A DNA stretch of 64,000 nucleotides, from the NCBI GenBank assembly GCA_028386065.3, contig JAKUCV010004254.1, positions 59,109 to 123,108 on the forward strand, given 5' to 3'. The translations under genes were made by a program, and so were the position numbers. A model generated the notes under the pieces. The model worked only from the letters and a program-made list of their open reading frames with translations, did no database searches and was not told the origin of the DNA. This stretch comes from Turnera subulata (lineage: Eukaryota; Streptophyta; Magnoliopsida; Malpighiales; Passifloraceae). Positions 1 to 11,243 of this stretch are shown piece after piece; position 1 is the stretch's first letter; each line of letters opens with the position of its first letter.

Positions 1-353
1 GTGAGCACTTCGGACTCACCCCTCACCTGCGGGCTTTCATCCCGTAGGATGAGTTGTTTGTTGTACAGGCTTGGTGCATTCCAGACAGGCTGCGGCGTTA
101 TCCCTTGGACGGGCTTGGATCCATAGATTGCATGTGTCGCATACAGTGTTAGTGAGTTTAAGTCTTCCGCTGTGCACTATTTTGTTATTGTTGGGCCATT
201 GGGCCAGTTATGATATTTTATTGTTGTTTTTATTATGGGCTGTCGAGCCCGAGTTATTATGGTTCACACTGTATGTTTGGGTTTATTTGATTGGGTTGTC
301 ACAGTTCCGGCCTGTGTTTACTGTGTACGGTAAATTCGGGTCGGGGCGTTTCA
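1..353 (+). mobile_element. 3' end of a long LTR (same family as the three solo LTRs)
   Basis: The block ends in the motif GTCGGGGCGTTTCA, which is also the end of the long LTR at 14112-18773 and, reversed, of those at 19153-21973 and 23227-27515. It shares the internal phrases of those copies (cacccctcacctg, ggatccata, gggccgttgggcc). Its start lies left of the window, so length and target duplication cannot be judged. No coding domain is seen. Confidence 0.75.
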
Positions 354-1740
354 CTTCCAGTCTTCATTGTATTTAGTCTTTCAGACTATTCTCATTTAAA
401 TGCATTTTCGCATTTAATGCCCATTATAAATTTCTTTCGGAAATTTTAAGAGCCTCAAATTCAAATAACATAATTGAATATATAAATGCTTAATTAAAAT
501 AAATAAGCAAGGGGCCTTATATTAATTACCCCTAGTAAAGTAAATGGCAGGAAATTAAAATAATGGGCCTAGTACGAGCCCATAAGTAAAATTAAAGACG
601 AGAAAATTAAATACAATGGGCCTAATATAGCCCAATTAAAAATAAATGGCTGGAAATTAAATGCAATGGGCCTTTAATTAATTAGCCCAATGAAAATTAA
701 ATTGTTGAAAATTAAATGCGATGGGCCTTACACGAGCCCAATTAAAACGTAAATAAATAGGCGGCGTAGCCGGCCATTAAATGAATAATGGGCCTTTTTA
801 ATAGCCCAATGGGAATTTAAATAAAAACAGAAAATATGCTTACTCGATAAATCTTTCAGCAATAACATATATAATATATAATACTTATACACGGTTATTA
901 CTCCGGCCAAACACTTCTGGGCTTGCCGGGAAAATCTCGAGGCGTTAATTTCCGGCCGAATTACTCCGGCCAAACACTTCTAGGCTTGCCGGGAAAATCT
1001 CGAGGCGTTAATTTCCGGCCGAACAAATAAGTAAATCGCCTTCCGGGCTTGCCGGGAAAATTTAGAGGCGCTAAATTTTGGCCAAACACAAAATAAGTAT
1101 AATAGCCTTCCGGGCTCACCGGGAAAATTCCGAGGCGCTAAATTCCGGCCAAACACAAAACAATAAATCCATAATCCAACCAAATCATCCACGGCAAATC
1201 AACACAATAAATCCACATTTTTTTTAACCAAATTTTTCTTTTTTCTTTTCTGTTTTTCATTTTTTTTCGGGCCGGGCCGTGAACAGTACCGGCACAGTTT
1301 TTTATGTACTGGGCTGTGAATAGTACAGTCCAGGCCCAGAATTTAAATAGTGCAGCCCAGCCCGCGACCCGGACCCGACCCGCTTACAGAAACGGGCCGG
1401 GGTCATCTTCAACCTGGCCTCAACCCGCCCGTTTAAACGGGTCGCGACCCGGCCATACACGGGTCTGATCTCCTTGACGACGGCGACGGCAATGCAGCAG
1501 CAAGGGGAAGATGTCACGGGCACGGCGACGACGAGGCGACACCACAGGCGGTCCGATGGAGGCGCGACGTCGCGTGTAGCGTCGGCGGCAGGGCGAAGAA
1601 GAGGATCCGCGGGTCTGCTCGCGGGTCTTCGCCTCTGGACGGCGCGTCGGTAGCGGAAAACGACTGGAGACGGCAACTTCGAGGTCTCGCCAGCGTGGGG
1701 GAGATGATGGTGGTGACGGTGTCATTCAAGGCGGCGCCGA
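354..1740 (-). mobile_element. Degenerate interior of a long LTR-type element, minus strand
   Basis: This stretch has the layout of the inner part of the minus-strand solo LTR at 23227-27515. AT-rich spacers carry repeated 'gggcc/agcccaat' phrases, followed by a GC-rich block (about 1270-1730) with the paired phrases cgggtcgcgacccgg and gacgacggcgacgg, which resemble 21010-21110 and 25740-26200. Open frames in the GC-rich block have composition typical of noncoding GC-rich LTR sequence and match no family I know. The plus-strand LTR end at 353 may have inserted into it. Confidence 0.5.
898..1156. repeat. Four tandem units of about 63 bp
   Basis: Four consecutive units contain 'ctccggccaaacac', 'gggcttgccgggaaaa' and 'gaggcg'. 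The first two (about 898-960 and 961-1023) are nearly identical and the last two are diverged. A single related unit (tccggccaaacactgttcacg) occurs at 25815-25840 in a solo LTR, which links this block to that family. Confidence 0.75.
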
Positions 1741-2040
1741 ACGCTTAGCCATGAACAGTGACCGTGGTGCATATTTTCGTTTCTGTTTTGATATGGTTCT
1801 GGGTATTTTCTCTTCTCTGTTTTTGTTTTCGGGGTTGGTTTTCTGCTCCAATTTTTTTTCTTTGTTCGGGTAGAGTCGTGCTGATAACGTGTGGAGATGA
1901 AGATGTAATGGGGAGGAAGAAGATGATCTACCATGGCCGAGAACTAGAGCTAGATAACTCATCAACTCATTTTTATTTTGTGTAGTATTGCTTATTTATA
2001 GTATAATACATGGGGGAGGAGACAAAACTAGGTTAGGTAT
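1741..2040 (-). mobile_element. Possible copia 5' LTR / primer-binding-site remnant
   Basis: Read on the minus strand, a TATA box (TATAAATA, plus positions 1993-2000) is followed about 100 bp on by ACACGTTATCAGCACGA (plus 1877-1893). That phrase is commonly found at the LTR/internal junction of some dicot copia elements. No partner LTR or coding domain is visible nearby, so this is an inference from two short motifs. Confidence 0.35.
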
Positions 2041-2855
2041 AAGACATTGACATTGACATTCTTTATTTTATAACATATAAATAGCAGAAACACATCTCAG
2101 CTACAATTGAAGAGTTGACACCTGGATGTATAAGAAAATATTAAGAAGACAAGTGGCACTATATGATAGAGTCTGTTGTTTTATCAAAATTATATGTTCT
2201 ACCAAAATTATAAAATATTTTATTTTAATTTATTTTTTATCTTTTAACCTTGATAGTGTTACAGATATCTACCTATCCTATTTTAAAATTTTAAATATTT
2301 TTAAAAAATTTAAGATTAGGTGTAATTTTATAGAGGTGGTTTAATTACTTCTTACTCTTTTCACTATTTAAATAGGTCACTCAATACTTTTTTTTAGTAC
2401 TGGAATCACCTATTCACCATTCATTTCCTTGCACAAGTTCAACTAAGTATCTCTTCTCTTCTCTTACGTATCCATTTCCCTTTGCCTATTTTTACTCTAC
2501 TATTCTATTATTATATCTATATTTTTATTAATATTTTTTTATGTGACTAAATATTGTTATTACCATATGTTTATTATTATTTTTTAAAAGTTAGTAAGTA
2601 TTATTATTACTATAATGTTATTACTGTATTTTTATTTAAAAAGTGAGCAACTAATATTTTTAATTTTTTAGTAATATTTTAAAAAAATGAGTTAGTATTA
2701 TTATTACTATATTATTATTACTATTTTTAAAGTGAATAAGAATTTTATTACTGTATTTTATTATTTTTTTAAGTGAGTAATTATTATCATTGTTGTATTA
2801 TAATAATGCAGAGGTAAAGAAATATTATTTTCTTATTTATTACAGTTGAATTTTT
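2041..2855. repeat. AT-rich dispersed repeat, copy 1 (left part)
   Basis: This noncoding AT-rich sequence shares a fixed order of phrases with later blocks: 'gaagagttgacac', 'aagaagac.tgtggca', 'gagtctg', 'tatcaaaattataaaat', 'tatttaaatag', 'attcaccattcatttcc', 'aagtgagtaa' and 'aataatgcagaggtaaagaaat'. The same order is found at 13361-14111, 18779-19147, 21979-22290 and partly 27946-28290. It ends in the TTTTT duplication (2851-2855) of the SIRE-like insertion. Confidence 0.65.
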
Positions 2856-4367
2856 TGTAGGATCATGTTTTTGAACATAATGGTAATTGGCTTTGATTTT
2901 AGTTGATTGTCAATAATGCTATATTAATATGTGCTTTAACGAAAAATTATGGATTAGTTTTACTGGGCTATATTCTTTTCAATGTCATCAATTTTTGAAC
3001 CCATGGTCTACAAAGCCCAGATAGTTTTCGAAGCCCACCTGTCCCAATTTCTTATCAGGTAGTAATAAGCTTCTGGGCTTGCTACATATGTATTAAAGCC
3101 CACTTGGCATTGCATCTTTTCTACTTATGTGTGTGACGTCGTTTTGATAAGAAAACAATACAATAGCCTGCTTTTGTTTTTGAAAGAGTGATTGCGTGAA
3201 GAAAAGGAAGGAACCCCTTCCTTCTAACGGCTCTTGTACTTGTTGTCTTCTTCCCTTTTATGTTTTACTCATTCATTCCAAAACCTTATCTCCTAGATAC
3301 CAATCCCTCTGAAACTTTAAAGACCAACGGTTATGAGGTCGTTCTCTTGTCTTTTGTGTGAGTCAAGACAAGTAAACAACCCTCTTATGGGTTTGTGGAG
3401 AAAAGTACACTTCCATGTGTACAAACATGAGAGGAAGATGGAGAGGAGCTCAAATCTTCACAAATCAAGTCTACTAGCCATTTTTATTATCCCATTAGAG
3501 TTTCAAGATGTGTACAAAGGATTCTAGAAGCTACAAGAGCACAAAAGAGACATTTTGAAGATTTGGCTACTTGGGCAGTATGTTTTGTAAGTCATTTGGC
3601 ACCATATCTCAAGCCCTCTTTTGAAAAAAGACTCTCTTTTGTCCCATTCTTCAATAGATCCGTTGGGAGCCTTTAAGGACACTATAAATAAGCCATTTCC
3701 TTCCTGAAAGTAGATTAAGGCAAGCAATTGAAGATTGGGCTAATTGAGTTAAAACTTGCTAATTGTGCTTAAGCACCTTTGTGAGATTTTTGTGCAAAAC
3801 TTGTAAACAAGAGTGAGTCACTCTTGGATTGTTGAAAATCTTCCTTGAGTGAGATTGGGCAGATTTTACTCAAGGGGTTGTAAAGGTTTGAAGCTTGAAC
3901 CTTTGAAAAGCTTTGGGTATAGGTTAGAGAGTGAGCCTTTGAAAACTCTTGTATATGTTAGAGAGTGAGCCTTTGAAAACTCTTGTATAGGTTGGAGAGT
4001 GAGCCTTGGGAAAACTCTTGTAAAGGTTTGAGCTTGATCCTTGAAAAAGCTTGGTTGTAAAGAGGTTGGACTTCACCTTGGAAGAAGTCACTTAGTGGAT
4101 TTTTGAAATCTCAAGGGGAGCCTTGAGTAGTGGATGTACCCATAGGATTTAGGGGGAACCACTCTAAATCTTTGTGTTGTCTCTTTTGTGTGGATTGCTT
4201 TTAATTTTCGCACTTGATCATTCATTACCTTTATAGATTTTGGTGCCATTTCAGTTACATAATACAATCTTGTCTTGGTTGCAATTTGGTGCGAAAAGAA
4301 TTATAAAATTCACTGTTCTTCTCAACTAGCCAATTCAACCCCCCTTCTTAGCTAGTTTGGGCCTATA
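2856..4367 (+). repeat. 5' LTR of the SIRE-like element
   Basis: It aligns to 9295-13355 apart from the nested insertion there. A TATA box (ctataaata, 3682-3690) follows 'ttaaggaca' and should drive element transcription. The terminal CA has become TA (CCTATA at 4362-4367). No host gene is contained in it. Confidence 0.88.
3918..4020 (+). repeat. 34-35 bp tandem triplet inside the LTR
   Basis: Three units of 'tataggttagagagtgagcc' plus 'tttgaaaactcttg' run in tandem. The same triplet is present in the other LTR at about 12905-13007, so it existed before the element inserted. Confidence 0.85.
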
Positions 4368-4369
4368 AT

Positions 4370-4381
4370 TGGTAGCGGAGC
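4370..4381 (+). other. Primer-binding site (initiator tRNA-Met type)
   Basis: TGGTAGCGGAGC lies two bases after the 5' LTR end and is a variant of the usual TGGTATCAGAGC. The same variant follows the LTRs at 10895, 47960 and (minus strand) 59418-59407. Confidence 0.8.
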
Positions 4382-4423
4382 ATAGGTCTCTTTGTTTTGG
4401 AATAACCTCATAGAGTAAAGATC

Positions 4424-5713
4424 ATGACTTTTGAAGGTTACAACATCCACAAAGCTCCATACTTTGGTGGAGTCAATTTTGACTATTGGAGAGTTAAGAT
4501 GCAAATTTTTCTTGAAGGTCAAGGTTTAGAAGCATGGGAGATAGTTGAGAGTGGTTGGAATAGGCCACTTAAACCTTTGAGTGATTGGAGTGAAAATGAG
4601 AAAAAGAAAGGTACTCTAGATGCCATGGCTAGAAATTCCTTGTTGTGTGGCTTGAGTAAAGAAGAATTTGAGAGAATTAGGACTTGTAAGAGTGCACATG
4701 AGATTTGGAAACTTTTATGCACTACTCATGAGGGAACTAGTCAAGTCAAGGAGTCTAAGACTAATAGGCTAATGAGAGAATATGAGCTCTTTGCAATGAT
4801 GCCTAATGAGTCCATTAGTGACATGAGCACTAGGTTTACTACTCTATGCAATAACCTTGTAAGTCTTGGTAAGGTCATTAGTGACAAGGAGAAGGTTACC
4901 AAACTTTTGAGGTCTTTGAGTAAGGAATGGGAAGCTAAAGTCACGGCAATAGAAGAGGCAAAAGATCTTAATGTCTTATCTTACAATGAGCTAATTGGCT
5001 CCTTGATTGCCTATGGAATGAAGTTTGAAGGCAAAGAGAAGAAGAAGCAAGATCTTGTCTTGAAGATACAAGCCTCAAATGAAGATGCAAGTGACAAGGA
5101 TGAAGATATGGCTCTCATCACAAGGAAATTTATGAAATTTCTCAAGATGAAGAAGCTATAAAAAGAAATGAAGAACTTGAAGAATTCCAAGCATGGTGAG
5201 ATAAGAGGAGAGTCCATTGTTTGCTTTGAGTGCAACAAGCCGGGACACATCAAAACTGATTGCCCTTACAAGAAGAAATCAAGGCATGATTCTCTCAAGA
5301 GCAAAGGAAAGAAAGTATTGGCAACATGGGATGATGATGATACCACTTCAAGCGATTCGGATGATGATGAGGTTGCCACCTTTTGCTTCATGGGTCTTGA
5401 AAATGATGAGGTAATGGATTCTTCTGATGACTTTACATTTGAAGAATTACATGATGCTTTCCTTAAGTTGCATGATGAACTTGAGAAGTCTTTGAAAAAG
5501 AATCAAGCTTATAAAAAGCAACTTGTGACTCTAGAAGAAGAAAAGCATGCTCTTAATATGTCTTACAATGAACTTAATGAGAAAATATCTTCTAATATAT
5601 GTGCTTGTGATATGTTGGGAGAAGAGAATGATTCTCTTAAATCTCAAATTGTTGATTTGAAGAGCACTTTAGAGAAATTCACTAATGGCACAAATGTCTT
5701 AATCTTCTCTTAG
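4424..5713 (+). pseudogene. gag: Gag polyprotein (UBN2 domain and CCHC zinc knuckle), one internal stop
   Basis: The first 245 codons form a copia Gag of the UBN2/DUF4219 type: an N-terminal 'PYFGGVNFDYW' motif, then a helical UBN2 core. A TAA at 5159-5161 stops this frame. The same frame then reopens and carries a zinc knuckle, CFECNKPGHIKTDC (about 5223-5264), an acidic Asp/Ser stretch, and a long charged coiled-coil segment (about 5440-5690) ending at TAG 5711-5713. The order UBN2, knuckle, acidic stretch, coiled coil is typical of SIRE/Maximus Gag. Gag would form the virus-like particle around element RNA. The single nonsense codon means this copy no longer makes full Gag unless the stop is read through. 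Confidence 0.85.
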
Positions 5714-5730
5714 GACAACAAAGAAGCTTA

Positions 5731-6339
5731 ATGCAAAAAGAGGGATTAGGTGCATCTAATATGCCATATGATGCTAAACCTTTTGTGCTTAATGCTAAGA
5801 CATATGAATATGGTGCTACATCCTCTTCTCATTATGCTGCATCATATGAACATGCTAAACCATTTGCTCATAATTCTAGAACACATGTTCATGACACAAG
5901 GTCACTTACTCATCATAGAAGATCATATGCTAGATCATATACACATGATAGAAGATCTTATGCCTATAATGCTAGAACATATGGTAATGGTAGAATGCCA
6001 CATGCATACTATCCTAGAGCTCCCAATGCAAGAACATTTGGATACAATTATAGATCAAAAGTATATAGAGGGAGACCATCTTTTTACAATTCTAAGACAT
6101 ACACTCATGATGGTAGACAACATCCTTACAATGCTAGAGTTCATGGTTATGATAATTTTGTTAAATGTGAACAACCCTACTTTCCTTCTATCACATGTTA
6201 CTTTTGTGGAAAATATGGCCATGGTACTCATACTTACATGTTTAGACAAAGGAAATGCCACATCAAATACATTTGGGTACCAAAAGGTACCATGACTAAC
6301 CTCTATGGACCCAACATAAAATGGGTACCAAAAAGTTGA
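5731..6339 (+). CDS. Gag C-terminal region, Tyr/His/Arg-rich repeats, second zinc knuckle
   Basis: This 202-codon frame lies 17 bases after Gag's stop and in a different frame, which suggests a frameshift in an originally continuous protein. It has irregular repeats of the form 'H-x-x-R-S/T-Y' (ARSYTHDRRSY, NARTYGNG), so it is very rich in Tyr, His, Arg and Asn. A knuckle-like CYFCGKYGHGTHTYMF follows, with His then Met where a usual knuckle has Cys. It ends with two 'WVPK' motifs (YIWVPKG, IKWVPKS), which in SIRE-type elements lie just before the protease. Here the stop follows immediately and no protease is found. Confidence 0.6.
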   Translation: MQKEGLGASNMPYDAKPFVLNAKTYEYGATSSSHYAASYEHAKPFAHNSRTHVHDTRSLTHHRRSYARSYTHDRRSYAYNARTYGNGRMPHAYYPRAPNARTFGYNYRSKVYRGRPSFYNSKTYTHDGRQHPYNARVHGYDNFVKCEQPYFPSITCYFCGKYGHGTHTYMFRQRKCHIKYIWVPKGTMTNLYGPNIKWVPKS

Positions 6340-6979
6340 TTTTTCTCTTGTAGGAAAGCAAGGATGAGTGGTTATTGATGATTGGAAATACTCATCCTTT
6401 GATTGGAATCATTTTATATCCTTTTTATTATCCTTTTAATGGTATCTTTGGTGTTTATCTAATTGATTTGGGCATATTGCATTCATGCATTTCATACATG
6501 AGCTATGATGGAGAATAAGTTGGAAAATGGTCTTGAATATCTCTACCTTAGATTGGTTAGAAAGGAGTTTGTTGGTTGGATACAATCTTTTTCGCAGGCC
6601 AATTTGGTGCATTTTCGCTTACCTTTTACAACCGGACCTACTGTCACTTATTTTGGGAGGAAAAAGACTTACATCTGAAAACTAGACCTACTGTCTCGCA
6701 TTTTGGGTGGCAAAAAGGTTACATCTTATCCCATTTTGTTTTTACAGCCAATTTTTGTTTAGCCTCTCTTCTGATTTTATCTAGACACACACAAAAAAAA
6801 GAAGGATTTCTTCACACAAAACACACCGTTTTATTCAAACCTATTACACGTTACCTATCCCATCTCTCTCCTTCTTAATACCAAAACCCCAAATTCTCAA
6901 AACACCCAAAATCCGCAAAATCCCTAACCCTAGCTGTCGCACCCCCTAGATCATCACTCCTCCCACACGATCGGCCACC
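6340..6979 (+). other. Spacer between the two element ORFs
   Basis: No domain is recognised. About 6600-6740 carries two copies of 'acctactgtc.c..attttggg.gg'. The last 130 bases are C/A-rich with 'ctaaccctag', like a plant 5' leader, and end in a good initiation context (ggccaccATG) for the next ORF. Pol would normally occupy this position. Confidence 0.5.
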
Positions 6980-8734
6980 ATGCGATTGAAGAAAGGAGAA
7001 TCATCGGCCACCGTCAAACGACCTCGACAATCACCTCGTCTCAGGGATATCTTTCGGGCGACCACCACGAATTCTTCCAAACCCGACCGTGTTGACCTCA
7101 CACAGGACACACTGCCGCCGTCACCTCAACAGCCGGAGGAAGCACCACCATGCACGGCCATCGTGCCTTATAAGGAACCTCCCATGGCGCCGCTGCAATC
7201 CGCCTCTCCGCCGAACCATTCGACATCAGACGCGCCGAATAGAGCTTCTCTGGCCAGCCTAGTAAATGCTCGGCTTGTTGCTCCCTCCTCCGCAGCCGGA
7301 CCCAGCAGTGTCAAGAAACCGCGCATTAAGCACCTCGCCGGCCGACACAAGCAGTGCCATCCGACCACTGCTCCTTCATCTCCACGTTCAGCCCCGAAGA
7401 AGTTATCTCCCACAGTCAAAGTACAAGCCAATTCTCTACAAACGGATGAACCCGTTGGTGAACCTATCAATTCTCTTGCACCCGAGGGTAATCCCTCTCC
7501 AATCACTAACACTAAGACGCGTCGAACGGTTGCTGCAAAACCAAATGACACCATTGCTTCTCCACAACTGGTGTCAGCCTCGTCCAAACGCAAATCAAAC
7601 CCAGCCATTACCGAGTCCATTCGTGTCCAGAAAAAGCCCAGGCTTTCTGCTAAAGGCAAGAGGAAGCAGAAGATAATTGATGAGCCCGCAGAGCCCTCAG
7701 AATCCAACGAGCATGCCACTGACTCGGAACCGGACACCACTGACGACATTGGGCCCTCAAAGAAAAAAAAGAAGGTATCTCTCTATACTGACCCTCATCT
7801 TGTGCGTTTGTGTGATTTTGATGGCCTAGGGATATCTAGGATGCTTAGTGAAAATAATCTAACATCATTGCTTACATATCCTCGTGATTATTGTGCTGCT
7901 GGTGTTGCCGAATTTTATTCCACCCTCAAACGTCGTCCTAAAACTGGTCCCTTAGATCACATCACTTGTCTATTCTTAGGCACTAAAATTACCATTCATA
8001 TAGCAAATATTAGGCGAGCATTGCATCTTAGGGATGGTCGCATTAAATTTTTCACACCAAGGTCAAGTATTCCACATGATTGCCCGGACACCCCTGATAT
8101 TGACACACAAAAAGCCTTGCTTTTTAGTGATCCTGATTTGGACAAGGACTCTTGGAACTATAGGTTGTTATCTCCGGTTAATCAAGCATCGTTCTTGATC
8201 CTCACAAAGTGTCTTATTCCTCGACCAGGTCACCCAACCGACATCTCGTATTTTGATCTTTGGGTCATGTCTGTTTTGATTTTTAGAAGTCTAGTTTGCT
8301 TTGCATATATTATCCTGCATCACATGGTTGACAAGCCAAAATATAGATCCTATGGCCATCTTGTTACACAAATTGCGCGTATGCAGGGGGTTAAGATACC
8401 CGAAACAGCACTTCAACCATGCTCATACCTCAGTGAGTCTACTCTTGGAAAACAGCATGTTGCCACGAAGGAAAATATGTTTGTGCCTATTAAACAAAGC
8501 AGAGCATCTCAGGATGATCTTCTTGCTCGAACAGTGGCCAAAGTCGATGATGTTCACTCTCTCGTCACCAATCATGCCACTCAAATTGAAGAAGTTGTTG
8601 CTAATCAAGTTAAGATTCTTAAGCTTATTTCTGAGTTGTCCTCTCGGGTTCCTCCTGCCTCGGTTTCACCAACAACACCTGATCCTTCTCAGTCCGAGGA
8701 TTTTGATGATGCTCAAGACAATAGTGTTGCTTGA
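6980..8734 (+). CDS. ORF2: nuclear-type protein with putative plant transposon (mobile) domain
   Basis: This is an intact frame of 584 codons with strong start context (gccaccATGcg). Residues 1-265 are low complexity, Pro/Ser/Lys-rich, with basic clusters such as KKKKKVS that look like nuclear signals. Residues about 266-470 form a globular domain (LVRLCDFDGLGISRML, then FLGTKITIHIANIRRALHL) resembling the 'putative plant transposon protein' domain found in ORFs downstream of gag-pol in SIRE, Athila and Ogre-type elements, where they are often called env-like. The C-terminus (about 500-560) looks like a coiled coil and then an acidic tail. No signal peptide or clear membrane anchor is seen, so an envelope role is not supported. 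It lies between Gag and the 3' LTR. Function is unknown; the family assignment is by eye. Confidence 0.65.
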   Translation: MRLKKGESSATVKRPRQSPRLRDIFRATTTNSSKPDRVDLTQDTLPPSPQQPEEAPPCTAIVPYKEPPMAPLQSASPPNHSTSDAPNRASLASLVNARLVAPSSAAGPSSVKKPRIKHLAGRHKQCHPTTAPSSPRSAPKKLSPTVKVQANSLQTDEPVGEPINSLAPEGNPSPITNTKTRRTVAAKPNDTIASPQLVSASSKRKSNPAITESIRVQKKPRLSAKGKRKQKIIDEPAEPSESNEHATDSEPDTTDDIGPSKKKKKVSLYTDPHLVRLCDFDGLGISRMLSENNLTSLLTYPRDYCAAGVAEFYSTLKRRPKTGPLDHITCLFLGTKITIHIANIRRALHLRDGRIKFFTPRSSIPHDCPDTPDIDTQKALLFSDPDLDKDSWNYRLLSPVNQASFLILTKCLIPRPGHPTDISYFDLWVMSVLIFRSLVCFAYIILHHMVDKPKYRSYGHLVTQIARMQGVKIPETALQPCSYLSESTLGKQHVATKENMFVPIKQSRASQDDLLARTVAKVDDVHSLVTNHATQIEEVVANQVKILKLISELSSRVPPASVSPTTPDPSQSEDFDDAQDNSVA

Positions 8735-9294
8735 TTTCAATCTCTGAGCTCCTTTATTTTCTGCATATGCTCACTTATCTTAGCTAGTCTCGGATTGTTA
8801 GCTACTTTGCTCTAACTTGTTTCTTCTCTGTCATTTTGGATTATGGATTCCTATTTTGGATTTGTATACAGGGGAGTAGTATTGTAGATAGTCCTACTTT
8901 TGACTATCTACTTGGTGAGCATCCTGTGTATGATTGCTTTATTTAGATTTCTTTGTTCATGAATGTTTAAATCAGTTTATGCTTTATTCCACTTTGTTTC
9001 TGCCTTCTCGGATATTTGGCTGTTTGCCTACGATATATGTTTTTGGTTGATCGCTCCCTTATTTACGTGTTATCATATACTCTCCATGTATCCTGTTTTT
9101 AGTTTTTGAATCATTATGTTTTTGCTGCTGTCAAATGGGGAGAACGTTTGGACAATTCTTCTAAGTTTCTTTTGTTTCTTTTTGAAAACTTATTGGCATA
9201 TAGGCTTTTTGATAGGGGGAGCATTTTGTTAGCTCGTTAGCTGTTTGCTCCTTAGTAAATGTCCATCATTGACATCAACAAAAAAGGGGGAGAA
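8735..9294 (+). other. 3' untranslated region with three polypurine tracts
   Basis: This is noncoding. Three purine tracts occur: aaatggggagaacg (about 9133-9146), gataggggga (9211-9220) and aaaaagggggagaa (9281-9294). The last abuts the 3' LTR and is the likely plus-strand primer. Repeated tracts upstream of the 3' LTR are a known trait of SIRE-type elements. Confidence 0.7.
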
Positions 9295-9796
9295 CGTAGG
9301 ATCATGTTTCTGAACATAATGGTAGTTGGCTTTGATTTTTAGTTGATTGTCAATAATGCTATATTAATATGTGCTTTAACGAAAAATTATGGATTAGTTT
9401 TACTGGGCTATATTCTTTTCAATGTCATCAATTTTTGAACCCATGGTCTACTAAGTCCAGATAGTTTTCGAAGCCCACCTGTCCATATTTCTTATCAGGT
9501 AGTAATAAGCTTCTGGGCTTGCTACATATGTATTAAAGCCCACTTTGCATTGCATCTTTTCTACTTATGTGTGTGACGTTGTTTTGATAAGAAAACAATA
9601 CAATAGCCTGCTTTTGTTTTTGAAGGAGTGATTGCGTGAAGAAAAGGAAGGAACCCTTTCCTTCTAACGGCTCTTGTACTTGTTGTCTTCTTCCCTTTTA
9701 TGTTTTACTCATTCATTCCAAAACCTTTTCTCCTAGATACCAATCCCTTTGAAACTTCAAAGACCAATGGTTATGAGGACGTTCTCTTGTCCTTTG

Positions 9797-10889
9797 TGAT
9801 GCAAATCACCTAGGCAAGCTTAGAGACCTAGAAAATGATGCATGCAAAGGCTTCTTTGGAGGCATCAAAGAGGAGTATGGTGACAAAGACATGCTTAGAC
9901 ATGGCAAGCTTACTTTCAGAATCAAGTCCAGGATTCAATCTCACAAGAAGTTCAAGAAGAGATGGAGATTAAAGCCAAGGATGCGAAGAACACTTGCAGA
10001 AATTCCTAGAGCCTGTAGTCTCGGGAATAAATTCATATCTTGAGCTCTACAATTCGGATTGTTACCATTTTGGACTCTTTGGAATGATAAGACAAAGACC
10101 TACAACTTTGATGATGAGTCCAGAAGCTGAATCGGCCGTCTTCATTATTTAAATGGCACTTGAAGTCGACTGACAGATTCTGTCCAAAAATTCGGTTTAG
10201 TTTTTATTATTTGGGCTAAAGTGTTTTTAGTTGGGTTTTATTATTTGCTGGGTTTGTAATTTCGTCTTGGGCTATATTTGGGTTATTATTTGTGGGCTTT
10301 AGTTCAGTTATTTGGTTTTAATTGTAAGGTTTTAATTAGTGTCCAAATTATATGGGCTCAATTAAAAACCTAGTCCAATTAGGGTTAGGGTTTCGGTCAT
10401 ATTAGGGTTAGATTAGGGTTTTGCCGACTTGGCCTTGTTAGATGTCGTCCTAGTCTATTAGTTTAAGTATAAATAGGGTTTTACTATGTTATTTGAGGGG
10501 TGAGACGATTTTGATAAAAAAATACACGGTTACTCTTTGTGAGTTTCTTTTCTGTTTGAGTGATTCAAACAAATCCTTGAGTGCTGATGCTCTAGGAACC
10601 CAGGAGTGCTGATTCTCTTGGTTTGTTCTGAGGATTTAGATTTACTTATCAGATTACAATTCTGTGGCGTGCTTCTAAATTCCTGGTTGCTAATTTCTGT
10701 TTCTCTTGCTGATTAGGGTTTCAGATTACTGGCGCCATCTTTGTGCTTTTGAAGTTTCTTGTTTCTTTCATGCTGATTTGGGAGGAATAAGGGGTGGAGA
10801 ATAGCATCAGTTTGATTGAGATTGAAGGTCGGGACCACAATCTGATCTGTGGAGATTCTAGTGCTAATTCTAGGGTTTCTGCCGTATCA
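9797..10889 (+). repeat. Left LTR of the inverted pair (plus orientation)
   Basis: It runs from TGATGC to TATCA, 1,093 bp. The TATA box is TATAAATA at 10468-10475. Upstream are repeats of 'agggttagggttt' type and several 'gggct' phrases. Transcription would run inward toward the right arm. Confidence 0.82.
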
Positions 10890-11243
10890 TCTTTTGGTAG
10901 CGGAGCAAGGTTTCAATCAATCATATCCCTTTATGTTTTCGTTTCTGTTCTTAGTGTTTTTATGTCAATTCGTGGCCTTTCTTTGTGTTTCTTCAGTTTC
11001 AGATCGTGTTCTTGTCATAAACCCTAGGCGTCACTTTATTTTAAAAAAATATGTCGAGTTACTATTCATTGGAACAGTAAACCCTAATCGTTACTGTTCA
11101 CAAAAATAAAAAAAAGAGTCGAATTTAATTATCTTGCTGTCGACATTATTATATAAAAAAAAAGAGTTGTTTTGTCTTGTTGCTGTCGACATCAGTTTTT
11201 TTTAAAAAAAGCCTAGAAACTTGAAAGAAACAAACTGATCAAA
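10890..11243 (+). other. Centre of the inverted-LTR element with PBS
   Basis: TGGTAGCGGAGC at 10895-10906 follows the left LTR by five bases and is the same tRNA-Met-type primer site used by the copia elements here. The rest is a leader-like AT-rich sequence with two 'gctgtcgacat' repeats and poly-A/T runs. No Gag or Pol coding is left. Confidence 0.7.

Noticed and set aside
1302..1729. Overlapping minus-strand frames of 70-124 codons
   Set aside because: GC-rich LTR sequence keeps several frames open at once; no domain and no splice context.
5750..6295. 181-codon Met/His/Leu-rich frame
   Set aside because: Shadow of the Tyr-rich Gag tail in another frame.
7168..7749. 193-codon minus-strand frame
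   Set aside because: Antisense shadow of ORF2.
10794..11109. Frames of 77 and 86 codons at the centre of the inverted-LTR element
   Set aside because: They span LTR end and primer site; leader sequence, not coding.
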